Origin: an uncultured Reyranella sp.
Lineage (GTDB): Bacteria; Pseudomonadota; Alphaproteobacteria; Reyranellales; Reyranellaceae
Reading direction: 5' to 3'
Assembly: GCF_945957355.1 (NCBI RefSeq)
Contig: NZ_CAMFKM010000011.1
Span: 124,001-188,000 of the forward strand
Length of the DNA: 64,000 nucleotides
Within the stretch, counting starts at the first letter, position 1. Every line of letters begins with the position of its first letter. The translations under genes were made by a program, and so were the position numbers. The notes beneath the pieces were generated by a model. The model was not told the DNA's origin. It saw only the letters and a program-made list of their open reading frames with translations, and did no database searches. Positions 24,019-32,559 of the stretch are shown here, in pieces.

Positions 24019-24792
24019 CTAGTCCTCGTATTCGTAATCGGGGTCATCAACGGCGGTAAATCGCTCGTCTGTGATCTGCTCTTGACGACAGAAACCGGTC
24101 GTCCAATGGCTGCTAGAATTCTCGTTGGCGTATTCAAGGACTCCATAGACATGGAGCGCCAGCCCGGCCGCCAGCCTCTCAGCAAGGCCCAGCATGGGCT
24201 TGATGACCTTTATCTCGATTTCCCGAGAGTGGCCGCGCGGCAGGTCTGTGGGGGTGGCTACGAGTTTAAAGGGAACGTCGATGTAAGGGGGCAGCGTGGC
24301 GCTACGGTCAAAGTATTGTGGACTGGCCCTGCATGTGAGCCCCTTTGCGACCGTGTCGCCGACATTGACGGCGGAGAACCGGACAAAGGCAAGGTCATCG
24401 TTCACGCTGATAATTTTGAATTGGCGGACGCGAATACGGGGCCGATGGGAAGCCAGGAATTCACTCTTGGCGGTTAAGGCGGCATCTTCGGCCAGAGCGA
24501 CGGTCGCTTGATACAGTCGATAGGTGAAGACAGCCAAAGCCCCGGTGACGGCACACAGGACGATGGTAAAGACGCCCGTGGCATCGTGCGTAAGCCATTT
24601 CCAGAGGCGGAGGTGCCATGGTGGTTCCACGCCATCTACTTTGGCCTGTGTAATGGGGCCGCTATGGTAGGGGATGGCATCGCGTGGCTGCTCTGCAACT
24701 CGCATGCCAGCGTAGGACGCAAAGAACGCGAGTCCGATTAACGCAAAGATGAATGCTGATTGCAGCATTCGATACTGATGCCGTTTTCTCAT
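24019..24792 (-). CDS. Hypothetical protein, two membrane helices and a soluble C-terminal domain
   Basis: A 257-residue protein of unknown function. A membrane helix at residues about 10-30 (SAFIFALIGLAFFASYAGM), a second at about 72-90 (VFTIVLCAVTGALAVFTYRL) and then a soluble domain of roughly 160 residues starting SHRPRIRVRQFKI, predicted as beta-rich. Base composition is visibly lower in G+C than the neighbours, which suggests recent acquisition. Proteins with this two-helix plus RPRIRVR layout are common orphans in Rhizobiales genomes, without known role. An inverted repeat overlaps its ribosome-binding site (24796-24816). Confidence 0.55.
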   Translation of the reverse strand: MRKRHQYRMLQSAFIFALIGLAFFASYAGMRVAEQPRDAIPYHSGPITQAKVDGVEPPWHLRLWKWLTHDATGVFTIVLCAVTGALAVFTYRLYQATVALAEDAALTAKSEFLASHRPRIRVRQFKIISVNDDLAFVRFSAVNVGDTVAKGLTCRASPQYFDRSATLPPYIDVPFKLVATPTDLPRGHSREIEIKVIKPMLGLAERLAAGLALHVYGVLEYANENSSSHWTTGFCRQEQITDERFTAVDDPDYEYED

Positions 24793-24795
24793 GCG

Positions 24796-24816
24796 ATCTC
24801 CCCCGAGACGGGAGAT
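24796..24816 (-). promoter_or_regulatory. Hairpin covering the Shine-Dalgarno of the preceding gene
   Basis: ATCTCCC (24796-24802) and GGGAGAT (24810-24816) form a 7-bp stem. In the minus-strand transcript the 3' arm contains the GGGGGAG ribosome-binding site that sits four bases before ATG 24792. A folded transcript would hide the site. Confidence 0.35.
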
Positions 24817-24990
24817 AGCTTACAGTTCTTCTAGAATTACGCCCTCAAATTCCATGGCCGCGATTACACGCCAGCATGAACGTGGCGGAGAAGCTGCCGC
24901 GCTTTTTTTATTCTGTCATGGCGGTTTGGACATACCTTCTGCGATTGTCGGCTCCCCAGAATGATGGGGATCGGCTAATCAGACGCCAGC

Positions 24991-25602
24991 ATGACCCCAA
25001 CCAATCCCTTCCTTCCTTCCGGCTATTCGGCTGTTCCTCCCGGACATGTCGCGGCAGTCGTGACGAGTCTCGAAATGTTGAGCCGTCCATCTCTGCGGCC
25101 GGCGCAGCCGTTTCCGGAGGGCGTCACGCTGGAGCCGCTGGAGCGGTCGATCGCGGCCTATCGCAGGCTCTATCGCGCAGTGGGGACGGAGTGGCTGTGG
25201 TTCTCGCGGCTGGTGATGGCGGACGAGAAGTTACAGGCGATCCTCGACAATCCGCAGGTGGCGTTCTTCGCGCTGCGCCGGGACGGACAGGATGTCGGGA
25301 TACTGGAGCTGGACTTCAGCCAGCCGGGGGAATGCGAGCTGGCGTTCTTCGGGGTGGCGCCGGGCCTGGTCGGGACGGGTGTCGGCCGCGCGCTGATGAA
25401 CGAAGCGATCGCGCGGGCCTGGGCGCGACCCATCAAGCGGTTCTGGGTGCATACCTGCACGCTCGATCATCCGGCGGCGCTCGATTTCTATCGTCGATCC
25501 GGCTTCGTGCCGTTTGCCTTCCAGGTCGAGGTGTTCCCCGACCCGCGCCTCACCGGCGCCCTGCCGCGCGACTGCTCACGGCACGTGCCGTTGCTCGACT
25601 GA
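24991..25602 (+). CDS. GNAT-family N-acetyltransferase
   Basis: A 203-residue GNAT protein. The strand-and-loop region ELAFFGVAPGLVGTGVGRALM holds the acetyl-CoA pyrophosphate loop (Q/RxxGxG/A form: LVGTGVGRA) near residue 128. The last conserved element is HPAALDFYRRSGFVPFAF. Substrate unknown. ATG 24991 gives a normal length. The gene converges on the MFS gene downstream and their ends overlap by 27 bases. The 198-bp gap upstream holds a weak GCGG-N8-CCGC stem with a T7 run at 24885-24909 and otherwise nothing I recognise. Confidence 0.75.
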   Translation: MTPTNPFLPSGYSAVPPGHVAAVVTSLEMLSRPSLRPAQPFPEGVTLEPLERSIAAYRRLYRAVGTEWLWFSRLVMADEKLQAILDNPQVAFFALRRDGQDVGILELDFSQPGECELAFFGVAPGLVGTGVGRALMNEAIARAWARPIKRFWVHTCTLDHPAALDFYRRSGFVPFAFQVEVFPDPRLTGALPRDCSRHVPLLD

Positions 25603-26880
25603 CGCCGCGGCGCCGGCGGCCTCCCGGTCCTCGACCCGGCGGTAGTGGAAGCAGCCGGCGACGCCGAGGGCCAGCAAGAGCAGGCCGAAATAGAACTCGG
25701 TATGGGTCGGGCCGATCAGGTCGAACAGCGGCGTTGCCGCGAGGTTGAACAGCAGCATCGAGCCCGCCATGACGGCGAGCCGCAGCCGGAAGACGCGGGC
25801 GATCTCGGCGCCGCGGAACACGGTCTGCATGCGGGTGATCATCGGGATGAAATAGAACGGTCCGCCGAAGCCCGCGACCAGGCCCGCCAGCATCATCGCC
25901 GGCAGCTTGTAGGGGTTGTCGATACCCCAGGCCGCCAGCGCGATCAGGGCGAAGCCGCTGCCCATCGCCACGTAGCCCAGGAACATGGTCGAGAGCGGAC
26001 GACGGAAGCGGACGCTGCCCGCCACCAGATTGCCGACCACGTCGCCCACGCCGCAGGCGCCGACGATCATGCCGAGAGACGCGAGCCCGTGCAGGCCGAA
26101 CAGGTGCGGGTCGTGCTCGACCACCATCAGCGCGATGCACAGTTGGAGCGCCACGCTCCAGGGTCCGTTGGCGAAGGCATTGACCATCAGCAGCGCGCCC
26201 ATCGTGCGCTGGCGCAACATCAGCCGCGCGCCGTCGAGCAGGGCGTCCCAGGCGCCGCGCCAGCCGCCACGGCCGGGCCGCGGCTTGCTGGTGGGATCGA
26301 CCAGCCGGTCGCGCACCGCCCACACCGCCACGGCCGAGAGAACGAAGCCCAGCGCGGTAATCGACAGGAAGTGGATCACCGGCAGCAGCGTGTTGAGGAC
26401 CGCCGCCATCATCGGCCCGATCAGCCGGGCCAGCCGCCATGTCGCATCGAACAGGCCGTTGATCGCCTGCATGGCGTCGCGGTCGGTGACCAGCACCGGC
26501 ACCGCCGACTGCAGCGCCGGCGTGAACACCATGCGCATCGCGGCGAGGCCCATGACCGACAGGATGAGGAGGGGGATCGAGATTCCCCAGATGTAGAAGC
26601 CGATCACCGGCAGTAGGGCCAGCACCGCGCTCGCATACTTGGCGCCCATCATGGCGCGGTCGGCCCGCCAGCGGTCGAAGGCCGAGGCGCCTAGCAGGCC
26701 GACCACCAGCATGGCGCCGTACTGCGTGGCGTTGACATAACCCGCGGCATTGCCGATCTGCTCGGCGGCGATCCACACGACGGCCACGCGGAACAGATCC
26801 TCGCCGATGGTCGAGGCGGCGAGGCCGGACCAGATCGTGGCGACGGCATGATCCTTGAGCGGACGGAAGACGGGGATCAT
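25576..26880 (-). CDS. MFS transporter (MFS_3/enterobactin exporter-like)
   Basis: A 434-residue, 12-helix carrier. The opening FRPLKDHAVATIWSGLAAST and the motif FDRWRADRAMMGAKYAS after helix 2 place it in the MFS_3 branch that includes the enterobactin exporter EntS and drug exporters. It is the last gene of the alkA-hydrolase-serine hydrolase-MFS group on this strand, 34 bases after the serine hydrolase. Its 3' end overlaps the convergent acetyltransferase by 27 bases. Substrate unknown. Confidence 0.68.
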   Translation of the reverse strand: MIPVFRPLKDHAVATIWSGLAASTIGEDLFRVAVVWIAAEQIGNAAGYVNATQYGAMLVVGLLGASAFDRWRADRAMMGAKYASAVLALLPVIGFYIWGISIPLLILSVMGLAAMRMVFTPALQSAVPVLVTDRDAMQAINGLFDATWRLARLIGPMMAAVLNTLLPVIHFLSITALGFVLSAVAVWAVRDRLVDPTSKPRPGRGGWRGAWDALLDGARLMLRQRTMGALLMVNAFANGPWSVALQLCIALMVVEHDPHLFGLHGLASLGMIVGACGVGDVVGNLVAGSVRFRRPLSTMFLGYVAMGSGFALIALAAWGIDNPYKLPAMMLAGLVAGFGGPFYFIPMITRMQTVFRGAEIARVFRLRLAVMAGSMLLFNLAATPLFDLIGPTHTEFYFGLLLLALGVAGCFHYRRVEDREAAGAAASVEQRHVP

Positions 26881-26914
26881 GCGGCTTTTCCGCCCCCGTC
26901 GCTTTCGGAGAGGG

Positions 26915-28147
26915 TCACTTCACCCACACCCCGCCATCCTTGTTCCTGTAGCCGAGGCTGAGATAGGCCGCGTCGACCAGCGACTGGCCGCGGTCGTTCA
27001 TCAGCAGGCCCGGGCCCATGCGGTTCATCGTGTAGCCGAAGGACATCCCGGCGACCGGATCCGCGAAGCCCAGCGAGCCGCCGGCGCCGACATGGCCGAA
27101 GGCCGCGCTGCTCAGGATCACGCTGTCGCAGTCCTCGCCCCACAGCTTGGCGGCGAGGCTGCGCTTGCGGTTGTCCATCGACTTCATGAAGCCCAGCGCG
27201 AAGCGCGTCGGGATGCGCAGCGTGGCATCGTCGTGTGTGGCCATCGAGACCTCGCCCATGCGGGCCAGCGTCGTGGTATCGACCAGGTCGCCGCCGCTAT
27301 TGGCGAGTGGGGCGTACATACCCGCCAGGCCGCGCGCGTTGGTGATGCCGTTGGCCGCGCCGATCTCGGCGGCGTGACCGGCGCGCGTGTTGGCGCCGCC
27401 CGAGCGCCAGGCGCCGTTGTTGAAGTAGAACAGCGCCGCCACCGATTCCTTGTTGGTCGCGAGGTCGCGCATGAACGGCGTCACCGCGTCGGCCGCCTTG
27501 TAGACATGGGCCACGATGGGCGCGACCCGCGGCTCGATCTCCTCGGGCAGACCGATCCAGAAATCGAGTCCCAGCGGCCCCGCGATCTCCTCGCGGAAGA
27601 AGGTGCCGAGCGACTTGCCGCTGGCGCGGCGCACCATTTCGCCCACCGTCCAGCCGAAGGTGAAACCGTGATAGCCGTTGCGCGTGCCGGGCTCCCAGAA
27701 GGGCACCTCGGCCGCCAGCCGCTCGGTCATATAGGCCCAGTCGTACGGCCCGTCGTCCTTCACCTTGGCGCGCACGGCGGGCACCGCCGAGGAATGGTCG
27801 AGCATCATGCGCGTCGTCACGCGCTCCTTGCCGTGTTGCGCGAACTCCGGCCACAACCCGGTGACCGGCGCGTCGAGGTCGAGCGCGCCGCGGCTCGCCA
27901 GCACATGCGCACACAGGGCCGTCGCGCCCTTGGTGCAGGAGAAGACGATGCTCACGGTGTCGCGCGTCCACGGCGCCTGGGTCTTCGCATCGGCGAGGCC
28001 GCCCCACAGGTCGACGACGGTCTCGCCGCCCATCGTCAGGCAGACCGACGCACCGATCTCGCCCTTTTCCTTCAGGTTCTTCTCGAAGGCCTCGGCGACC
28101 CGCTCGAAGCCCGGCCGGCAGGTGCCCTGGGTCATGGTCGAACTCAT
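26915..28147 (-). CDS. Serine hydrolase, class C beta-lactamase/EstB family
   Basis: A 410-residue protein of the beta-lactamase-related esterase family. The nucleophile motif is SCTKG (SxxK) near residue 70, and a family-typical tyrosine lies in GYHGFTFGW near residue 160. The third motif is in AFGHVGAGGSLGFADP near the C-terminus (the His-x-Gly form found in esterases instead of Lys-Thr-Gly). No export signal is visible, so a cytoplasmic esterase or peptidase is more likely than antibiotic resistance. The ATG overlaps the preceding gene by four bases. Confidence 0.8.
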   Translation of the reverse strand: MSSTMTQGTCRPGFERVAEAFEKNLKEKGEIGASVCLTMGGETVVDLWGGLADAKTQAPWTRDTVSIVFSCTKGATALCAHVLASRGALDLDAPVTGLWPEFAQHGKERVTTRMMLDHSSAVPAVRAKVKDDGPYDWAYMTERLAAEVPFWEPGTRNGYHGFTFGWTVGEMVRRASGKSLGTFFREEIAGPLGLDFWIGLPEEIEPRVAPIVAHVYKAADAVTPFMRDLATNKESVAALFYFNNGAWRSGGANTRAGHAAEIGAANGITNARGLAGMYAPLANSGGDLVDTTTLARMGEVSMATHDDATLRIPTRFALGFMKSMDNRKRSLAAKLWGEDCDSVILSSAAFGHVGAGGSLGFADPVAGMSFGYTMNRMGPGLLMNDRGQSLVDAAYLSLGYRNKDGGVWVK

Positions 28148-28815
28148 TGCTTCGGCACCGGGATATTGAAAGCGTCGAGCACGAAGCGCGCGCAGTGGGA
28201 CAGTCCGGTCTGGTCGATCCCGTGGCCGACGCCCCTGGCGATGTGCACGCCGACCTCGACGCCATTCTCCTGCAAGGTGTGCGCGGCGCGCTGGGTGAGC
28301 ACGGCCGGCAGCATCTCGTCGCTGTCGCCATGGATCAGCAGGACGGGCGGCTTTGACCTGATCTCGTCCTTGAGCGAATCGGGGGCGGCCAGCATGCCGG
28401 AGAAGCCGACGATGCCGGCGAGCGGCCTGGCGCGACGCAGGCCGACATGCAGCGCCATCATGGTGCCCTGGCTGAAGCCGATCAGCACGGTCTTCGATTC
28501 GTCGAGTCCGTACTTCGCCATCATGGCGTCGAGGAACTGCTCGACGAAAGGCGCGGCCGAGCGCACGCCGGCCGCCGCGACCTCGGGATCGAGGCGCGAG
28601 ATCCCGAACCACTGGAAGCCCATCGGATTGCCCTCGCACGGGTAGGGCGCGTTGGGCGCATGGAACACCACGTCGGGCATCAGCGGCGCCAGCACGGGGG
28701 CAAGGCCGATCAAGTCGTTGCCGTCGGCGCCGTAGCCGTGCAGCAGGATCACGAGATGGCTGGGCTTGCCGCCGGCATGGGGGCCGTGGCTCGGGCCTTC
28801 GAGCTTCTTTGTCAT
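28144..28815 (-). CDS. Alpha/beta hydrolase, phospholipase/carboxylesterase family
   Basis: A 223-residue alpha/beta hydrolase. The oxyanion region is ILLHGYGADGNDLIGLAP. The nucleophile elbow is GFSQG near residue 118, the acid is in HGDSDEMLP near 165, and the histidine is in GVGHGID near 197, so the triad is complete. The size and HGYGADGND pattern match the phospholipase/carboxylesterase (PF02230) family, which removes acyl groups from lipids or proteins. It overlaps both neighbours by four bases, indicating one transcript. Confidence 0.85.
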   Translation of the reverse strand: MTKKLEGPSHGPHAGGKPSHLVILLHGYGADGNDLIGLAPVLAPLMPDVVFHAPNAPYPCEGNPMGFQWFGISRLDPEVAAAGVRSAAPFVEQFLDAMMAKYGLDESKTVLIGFSQGTMMALHVGLRRARPLAGIVGFSGMLAAPDSLKDEIRSKPPVLLIHGDSDEMLPAVLTQRAAHTLQENGVEVGVHIARGVGHGIDQTGLSHCARFVLDAFNIPVPKQ

Positions 28816-29477
28816 GTCGTCTTTTTCTCCTTTGCGCCCCAGTCCGGCATATTGCGGCGATAGTGCCAGAGCACGAGGGCCGCGGCGCTGCGCCAGGGCC
28901 GCCAGGCCTCGGCGATTTTGAGAAGCCGCTTTGCGTCGGGCCGGCTGCGCAGCTTCTTCAGGTGCTGCGCGGCCACGACGAGGCCGAGATCGAGCCCCGG
29001 CATGATGTCGGGCCGGCCGTGCGCGAACATCAGGTAGATTTCCGCCGTCCAGGGGCCGATGCCCTTGGCTTGGGTGAGCATGGCAATGGCTGCCGCGTCG
29101 TCGAGGTCGTTCAGCGCATCGAACACGATGCGGCCCTCGACGATGTCGGTGGCAAGGCTGCGGCCGTACTTCATCTTGGCAGCCGAGAGGCCGACGGCGC
29201 GCAGCTGCTCGTCGCTCATGGCCAGGAAGTCGGCCGGTTCCATCGACGGCACGGCGGCCTCGAGCCGCAGCCAGATGCTGCGGGCGGCATGGACCGAGAC
29301 CTGCTGGCCCACGATCGAACGCATCAACCCCCCGAAGCCCGTCGGCATGTCGCGCAGCTCGGGGTGGCCGGCCTCGTCGAGGGCTCGCGCGATGTCGGGA
29401 TCGGCGGCTGCCAGTTCACGCAGTGCCTTCTTGAGGGTCTTCTTGTCGAGGACGACCGGAGATGTCGCTTTGGCCAT
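28812..29477 (-). CDS. alkA: DNA-3-methyladenine glycosylase II
   Basis: A 221-residue base-excision glycosylase with the HhH-GPD fold. The helix-hairpin-helix is LTQAKGIGPWTAEIYLMFA and the catalytic aspartate lies just after it in IMPGLDLGL. The N-terminal part has the conserved GLMRSIVGQQVSVHAARSIW. It excises alkylated bases from DNA. It is the first gene of the four-gene minus-strand operon and starts 48 bases from the divergent gluQ gene. Compared with E. coli AlkA it lacks the extra N-terminal domain, as is usual for this shorter bacterial and yeast Mag1-like form. Confidence 0.9.
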   Translation of the reverse strand: MAKATSPVVLDKKTLKKALRELAAADPDIARALDEAGHPELRDMPTGFGGLMRSIVGQQVSVHAARSIWLRLEAAVPSMEPADFLAMSDEQLRAVGLSAAKMKYGRSLATDIVEGRIVFDALNDLDDAAAIAMLTQAKGIGPWTAEIYLMFAHGRPDIMPGLDLGLVVAAQHLKKLRSRPDAKRLLKIAEAWRPWRSAAALVLWHYRRNMPDWGAKEKKTT

Positions 29478-29525
29478 GTTGGTCCCGGCATAGCACGCGG
29501 CGAGGGGGCGCTGTAACGTCGGATC

Positions 29526-30389
29526 ATGTCCGTCGTCACGCGTTTTGCTCCCAGCCCGACAGGCGAACTCCATCTCGGCAGTGCCTATTCGGCCCGCATC
29601 GCCTGGCGGCGCGCGCGCGACGTGGGCGGGACGTTCCTGGTGCGCATCGAGGACATCGACATCAGGCGCTGCCGCCGCGAATACGAAACGGCGATGCTGG
29701 CCGACCTGCAGTGGCTCGGTCTCGCCTGGGACGGGGAGGTGCGGCGCCAGTCCGACCATTTCGCTGACTACGGACGTGTGATGGACCGGCTCGATGCGCG
29801 CGGGCTGGTCTATCCCTGCTTCTGCACCCGGGCCGACATCGCAGCCTCCACCAGCGCGCCGCACCCGACGACGATGGGGCCGGATGGGCCGCTCTATCCC
29901 GGCACCTGCCGCCATCTGTCGAACGAGGAGCGCCGCCACCGCATCGCGGCCGGCGTGGAGCACTGCATGCGCTTCGACAGCGCCCGCGCGGCGGAGCAGG
30001 TGGGGCCCTATTCCTTCTTCGACGAGACGCTGGGCCGGATCGAGGGCCAGCCATTGCTGATGGGCGACTTCGTGATCGCCCGCAAAGATACCCCGACCAG
30101 TTACCATCTGTCGGTCACGGTCGACGATCACCTGCAGGGCGTGACCCTGGTGACGCGCGGCATCGACCTGTTGCCGTCGACCCATGTCCACGCCTTGCTG
30201 CAGAAGCTGCTGGGCTATGCTGCACCGCAATATGCGCATCATCCGCTGCTGACCGACGCCACCGGCCGCCGCTTCGCCAAGCGCGACCGCGACCTCACCA
30301 TCCGGGCCCTGCGCGACAGCGGCAGGACGCCGGCCGAGGTGTTCCAAATGATCGATGGATGGAGTTGCGCCACACCCGTGAAGGGCTGA
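29526..30389 (+). CDS. gluQ: Glutamyl-Q tRNA(Asp) synthetase
   Basis: A 287-residue, tRNA-anticodon-domain-less relative of glutamyl-tRNA synthetase that attaches glutamate to queuosine in tRNA(Asp). The HIGH-like motif is RFAPSPTGELHLGSA at the N-terminus. Zinc ligands are seen in CFCTR and YPGTCR near residues 97-125. The KMSKS-like motif is degenerate (RRFAKRDRDLT). Protein length and the lack of a C-terminal anticodon domain separate it from true GluRS. Ten bases separate it from the Rieske gene, so both may share a transcript. Confidence 0.92.
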   Translation: MSVVTRFAPSPTGELHLGSAYSARIAWRRARDVGGTFLVRIEDIDIRRCRREYETAMLADLQWLGLAWDGEVRRQSDHFADYGRVMDRLDARGLVYPCFCTRADIAASTSAPHPTTMGPDGPLYPGTCRHLSNEERRHRIAAGVEHCMRFDSARAAEQVGPYSFFDETLGRIEGQPLLMGDFVIARKDTPTSYHLSVTVDDHLQGVTLVTRGIDLLPSTHVHALLQKLLGYAAPQYAHHPLLTDATGRRFAKRDRDLTIRALRDSGRTPAEVFQMIDGWSCATPVKG

Positions 30390-30399
30390 CACTTCGCCC

Positions 30400-31557
30400 A
30401 TGGACCGGAAAGAACAACAGGCCGTCGGGAGGCGGCTGCTCGGCCATATCGACGGCCGCACGACCGATCTCGCCGACGCGCTGTTCCGCAACCGTGTCGA
30501 CGCCTATTGGAACCGCGAGCGCGCCGCCCGCGAGCGCGACGCGCTGTTCCGCAGCCAACCGCTTTTCATGGGCCTGTCGTCGCGCCTACCCAAGTCGGGC
30601 GACTACATCACCGAAGACGTGGCGGGCATGCCGGTGCTGCTTGTGCGCGGGCCCGACGGCACGGTACGTGCCTTCGCCAATATCTGCCGCCATCGCGGCG
30701 CACCCGTGGCCGAGGGGTGTGGCAACGCCCGCGCCTTCGTCTGCCCCTATCACGCCTGGACCTACGACACGCGAGGCACACTGCTCGGCGTCACCGACAA
30801 GGCGGGCTTCGCGGGCCTCGACCTCGGCGCGCACGGGCTGGTGCGGCTTCCGGCCGGCGAGAAGCACGGGATGATCTTTGTCCGCGCGACCCCGGTGCAG
30901 GAGGGGGAGAGTCCGGTCATCGACGTCGGGACGGTGCTGGGGTCCTTTGCGCCGGACTTCGCCGCATTGCAGCCCGAGACCTATCCGCTCCATTCGGTCG
31001 ACCGCATCACGCCGCGCATCAACTGGAAGTTCGCCATCGATACGTTCCTCGAGGGCTATCACATCCCGCACCTGCACCGGAAAACCATCGCCCCGTACTT
31101 CATCGGCAATTGCGGGACCTTCGACCGCGCCGGTGCTCACGGCCGCATGTGCGTGCCGCGCACCTCGATCGAGGCGCTGCGCGCGCTGCCCGAAGAGGAA
31201 CGAAACCTGCGCCCGCACATCATCGCGATCTACCAGCTCTTTCCGAACACCATCGTCATCTGGCAGGTCGACCATATCGAGGTCTGGCGTGCCTTCCCGC
31301 ATCGCGATGACCCTGGAAGCTGCGACGTCGAGTTCTCGCTCTACCGGCCCGCCGACAGCGACCGCCCGGAGAAGCACTGGGCCAAGAACCGCGACATCGC
31401 CATCCGCACCGTGCTGGAAGAGGACTTCCCGCTGGGCGAGCGTATGCAGATCGGCTTCGAATCCGGCGCGACGGAGGAGGTCATCTATGGCCGCAACGAA
31501 CCTTCGCTGGTGCATTTCCACAGCTCGATCCGCAGCGCGCTGGGTTTCGCGGCCTAG
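30400..31557 (+). CDS. Rieske aromatic-ring-hydroxylating dioxygenase alpha subunit
   Basis: A 385-residue terminal oxygenase. The Rieske [2Fe-2S] ligands are CRHRGAPVAEGC (C-x-H) and CPYHAWTY (C-x2-H) near residues 95-120. The catalytic mononuclear iron site is seen in DTFLEGYHIPHLH near residue 215, with two histidines, and the third ligand should be an aspartate near 340. No reductase or ferredoxin gene is next to it, so electron partners must come from elsewhere. Related enzymes hydroxylate aromatic acids or demethylate quaternary amines; the substrate here is open. Confidence 0.85.
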   Translation: MDRKEQQAVGRRLLGHIDGRTTDLADALFRNRVDAYWNRERAARERDALFRSQPLFMGLSSRLPKSGDYITEDVAGMPVLLVRGPDGTVRAFANICRHRGAPVAEGCGNARAFVCPYHAWTYDTRGTLLGVTDKAGFAGLDLGAHGLVRLPAGEKHGMIFVRATPVQEGESPVIDVGTVLGSFAPDFAALQPETYPLHSVDRITPRINWKFAIDTFLEGYHIPHLHRKTIAPYFIGNCGTFDRAGAHGRMCVPRTSIEALRALPEEERNLRPHIIAIYQLFPNTIVIWQVDHIEVWRAFPHRDDPGSCDVEFSLYRPADSDRPEKHWAKNRDIAIRTVLEEDFPLGERMQIGFESGATEEVIYGRNEPSLVHFHSSIRSALGFAA

Positions 31558-31563
31558 CGGCAG

Positions 31564-31971
31564 ATGACCACCAGCAAGACCGCGCGCGTCGCGCTGATGC
31601 TGAGCGTCATCCTGTTTGCCGCCAGCCTGACCCAGGACGCGTTCTGCGTCTCCGGCATCTGCTCGGACTGGCAGGGCTGGAGCGTCCTGCTGTTCGGTGC
31701 GCTGGGGCACACGAGCTGGTTCGCCAACCCGCTGTTGCTGGCCGCCTGGATCGCCGCACTGTTCGCCCGTCGCCTCCCGGCGATGGTTCTGTCACTCGCC
31801 GCGCTCGGCCTCGCCGTCTCGTTCATGTTCGAGACGAGTGTGATCACGAACGAGGCGGGCATGGCCAATCCCGTCACCGGCCTGCGCGAAGGCTACTGGC
31901 TGTGGCTGGCGAGCATCGTCTTTGGCATGATCGCCTCCTTCTTCGCACGCAAGGTGCCGGCGAGGCTTTAG
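31564..31971 (+). CDS. Small hypothetical membrane protein
   Basis: A 135-residue protein with four hydrophobic segments: ARVALMLSVILFAASLT, WSVLLFGALGHTSWFANPLL, a central PAMVLSLAALGLAVSFMF and a C-terminal LWLASIVFGMIASFFA. It has two cysteines in an early loop (FCVSGICSDW), possibly a disulfide. No family recognised. It starts six bases after the Rieske oxygenase, so it may be translated from the same mRNA, and it converges on the next gene with only three bases between. Confidence 0.5.
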   Translation: MTTSKTARVALMLSVILFAASLTQDAFCVSGICSDWQGWSVLLFGALGHTSWFANPLLLAAWIAALFARRLPAMVLSLAALGLAVSFMFETSVITNEAGMANPVTGLREGYWLWLASIVFGMIASFFARKVPARL

Positions 31972-31974
31972 CTC

Positions 31975-32538
31975 TCATCGCCCTTCGAGCTGCTTGTTGA
32001 TCCAGACCTGCGCGGTGTTCGATTCCAGGAACTCGTGCGCGATCCTGCGTTTCGCTGGATCGCGCGCGTCGCCGTCGATGATCGCGGTGATGACGTCGCA
32101 TTTGTAGGGCACGGCGACGGCCTCGCCGTAACGCAGGGACTTGTTGTTGCGGCGATGGACGTAGACGCGGGTCCAGCCAACGAGGTCGGTGATGCGAAGG
32201 CGCTCACCGGGACCGACCGGCTCGAAGCGCGGATCGAGCAGTCGAATGTCGACGGCGCGTTCCAAGGCGTCGTCGCTTGCGATGCCCTCCGGGCAGTCAC
32301 CGCTGGCGCCGATGTCATTCAGGGTCAGCCAGACGAAGACATCGTGATCCTCGCCGCTGTAGGCGTGGCCTGCCGGAACCCGTTCGGTCGAGAGCGGCCA
32401 CGTGAAGGGCCGCCAGCCCAGCCTGTCGGTCGGCCCCAGCGCCACCTGCCGTTCGGCGAACCACGCCAGGACAGCCAGCGCCGCGACCTGAGCCACGCCG
32501 AGCGCGATGTAGAGGCGCGTCTGGCGGCTGAGGGCCAT
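31975..32538 (-). CDS. Hypothetical membrane-anchored protein
   Basis: A 187-residue protein with one N-terminal membrane helix (LYIALGVAQVAALAVLAWFA) followed by a soluble, probably periplasmic domain. Tryptophan-rich early segments (GWRPFTWPL), an acidic SGEDHDVFVWLTL and a VYVHRRNNKSLRYGEAVAVP stretch are seen, with no recognisable catalytic motif. It lies just downstream of the tandem amidases on the same strand (21-base gap) and may be in their operon. I do not recognise a family. Confidence 0.5.
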   Translation of the reverse strand: MALSRQTRLYIALGVAQVAALAVLAWFAERQVALGPTDRLGWRPFTWPLSTERVPAGHAYSGEDHDVFVWLTLNDIGASGDCPEGIASDDALERAVDIRLLDPRFEPVGPGERLRITDLVGWTRVYVHRRNNKSLRYGEAVAVPYKCDVITAIIDGDARDPAKRRIAHEFLESNTAQVWINKQLEGR

Positions 32539-32559
32539 CAGACGCGGGCTCTCATTCCG

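Noticed and set aside
24829..24840. A third ArsR2 operator at TTCTAGAA near 24832
   Set aside because: Only the 8-bp core matches, with no extended dyad, and it lies among unrelated genes far from the island; chance is likely.
24885..24909. A terminator or small RNA in the gap before the acetyltransferase
   Set aside because: The stem has only four base pairs before the T-run, and no plus-strand transcript is evident upstream.
26915..28147. Class C beta-lactamase giving antibiotic resistance
   Set aside because: No export signal, and the third motif has the His-x-Gly form of esterases in place of Lys-Thr-Gly.
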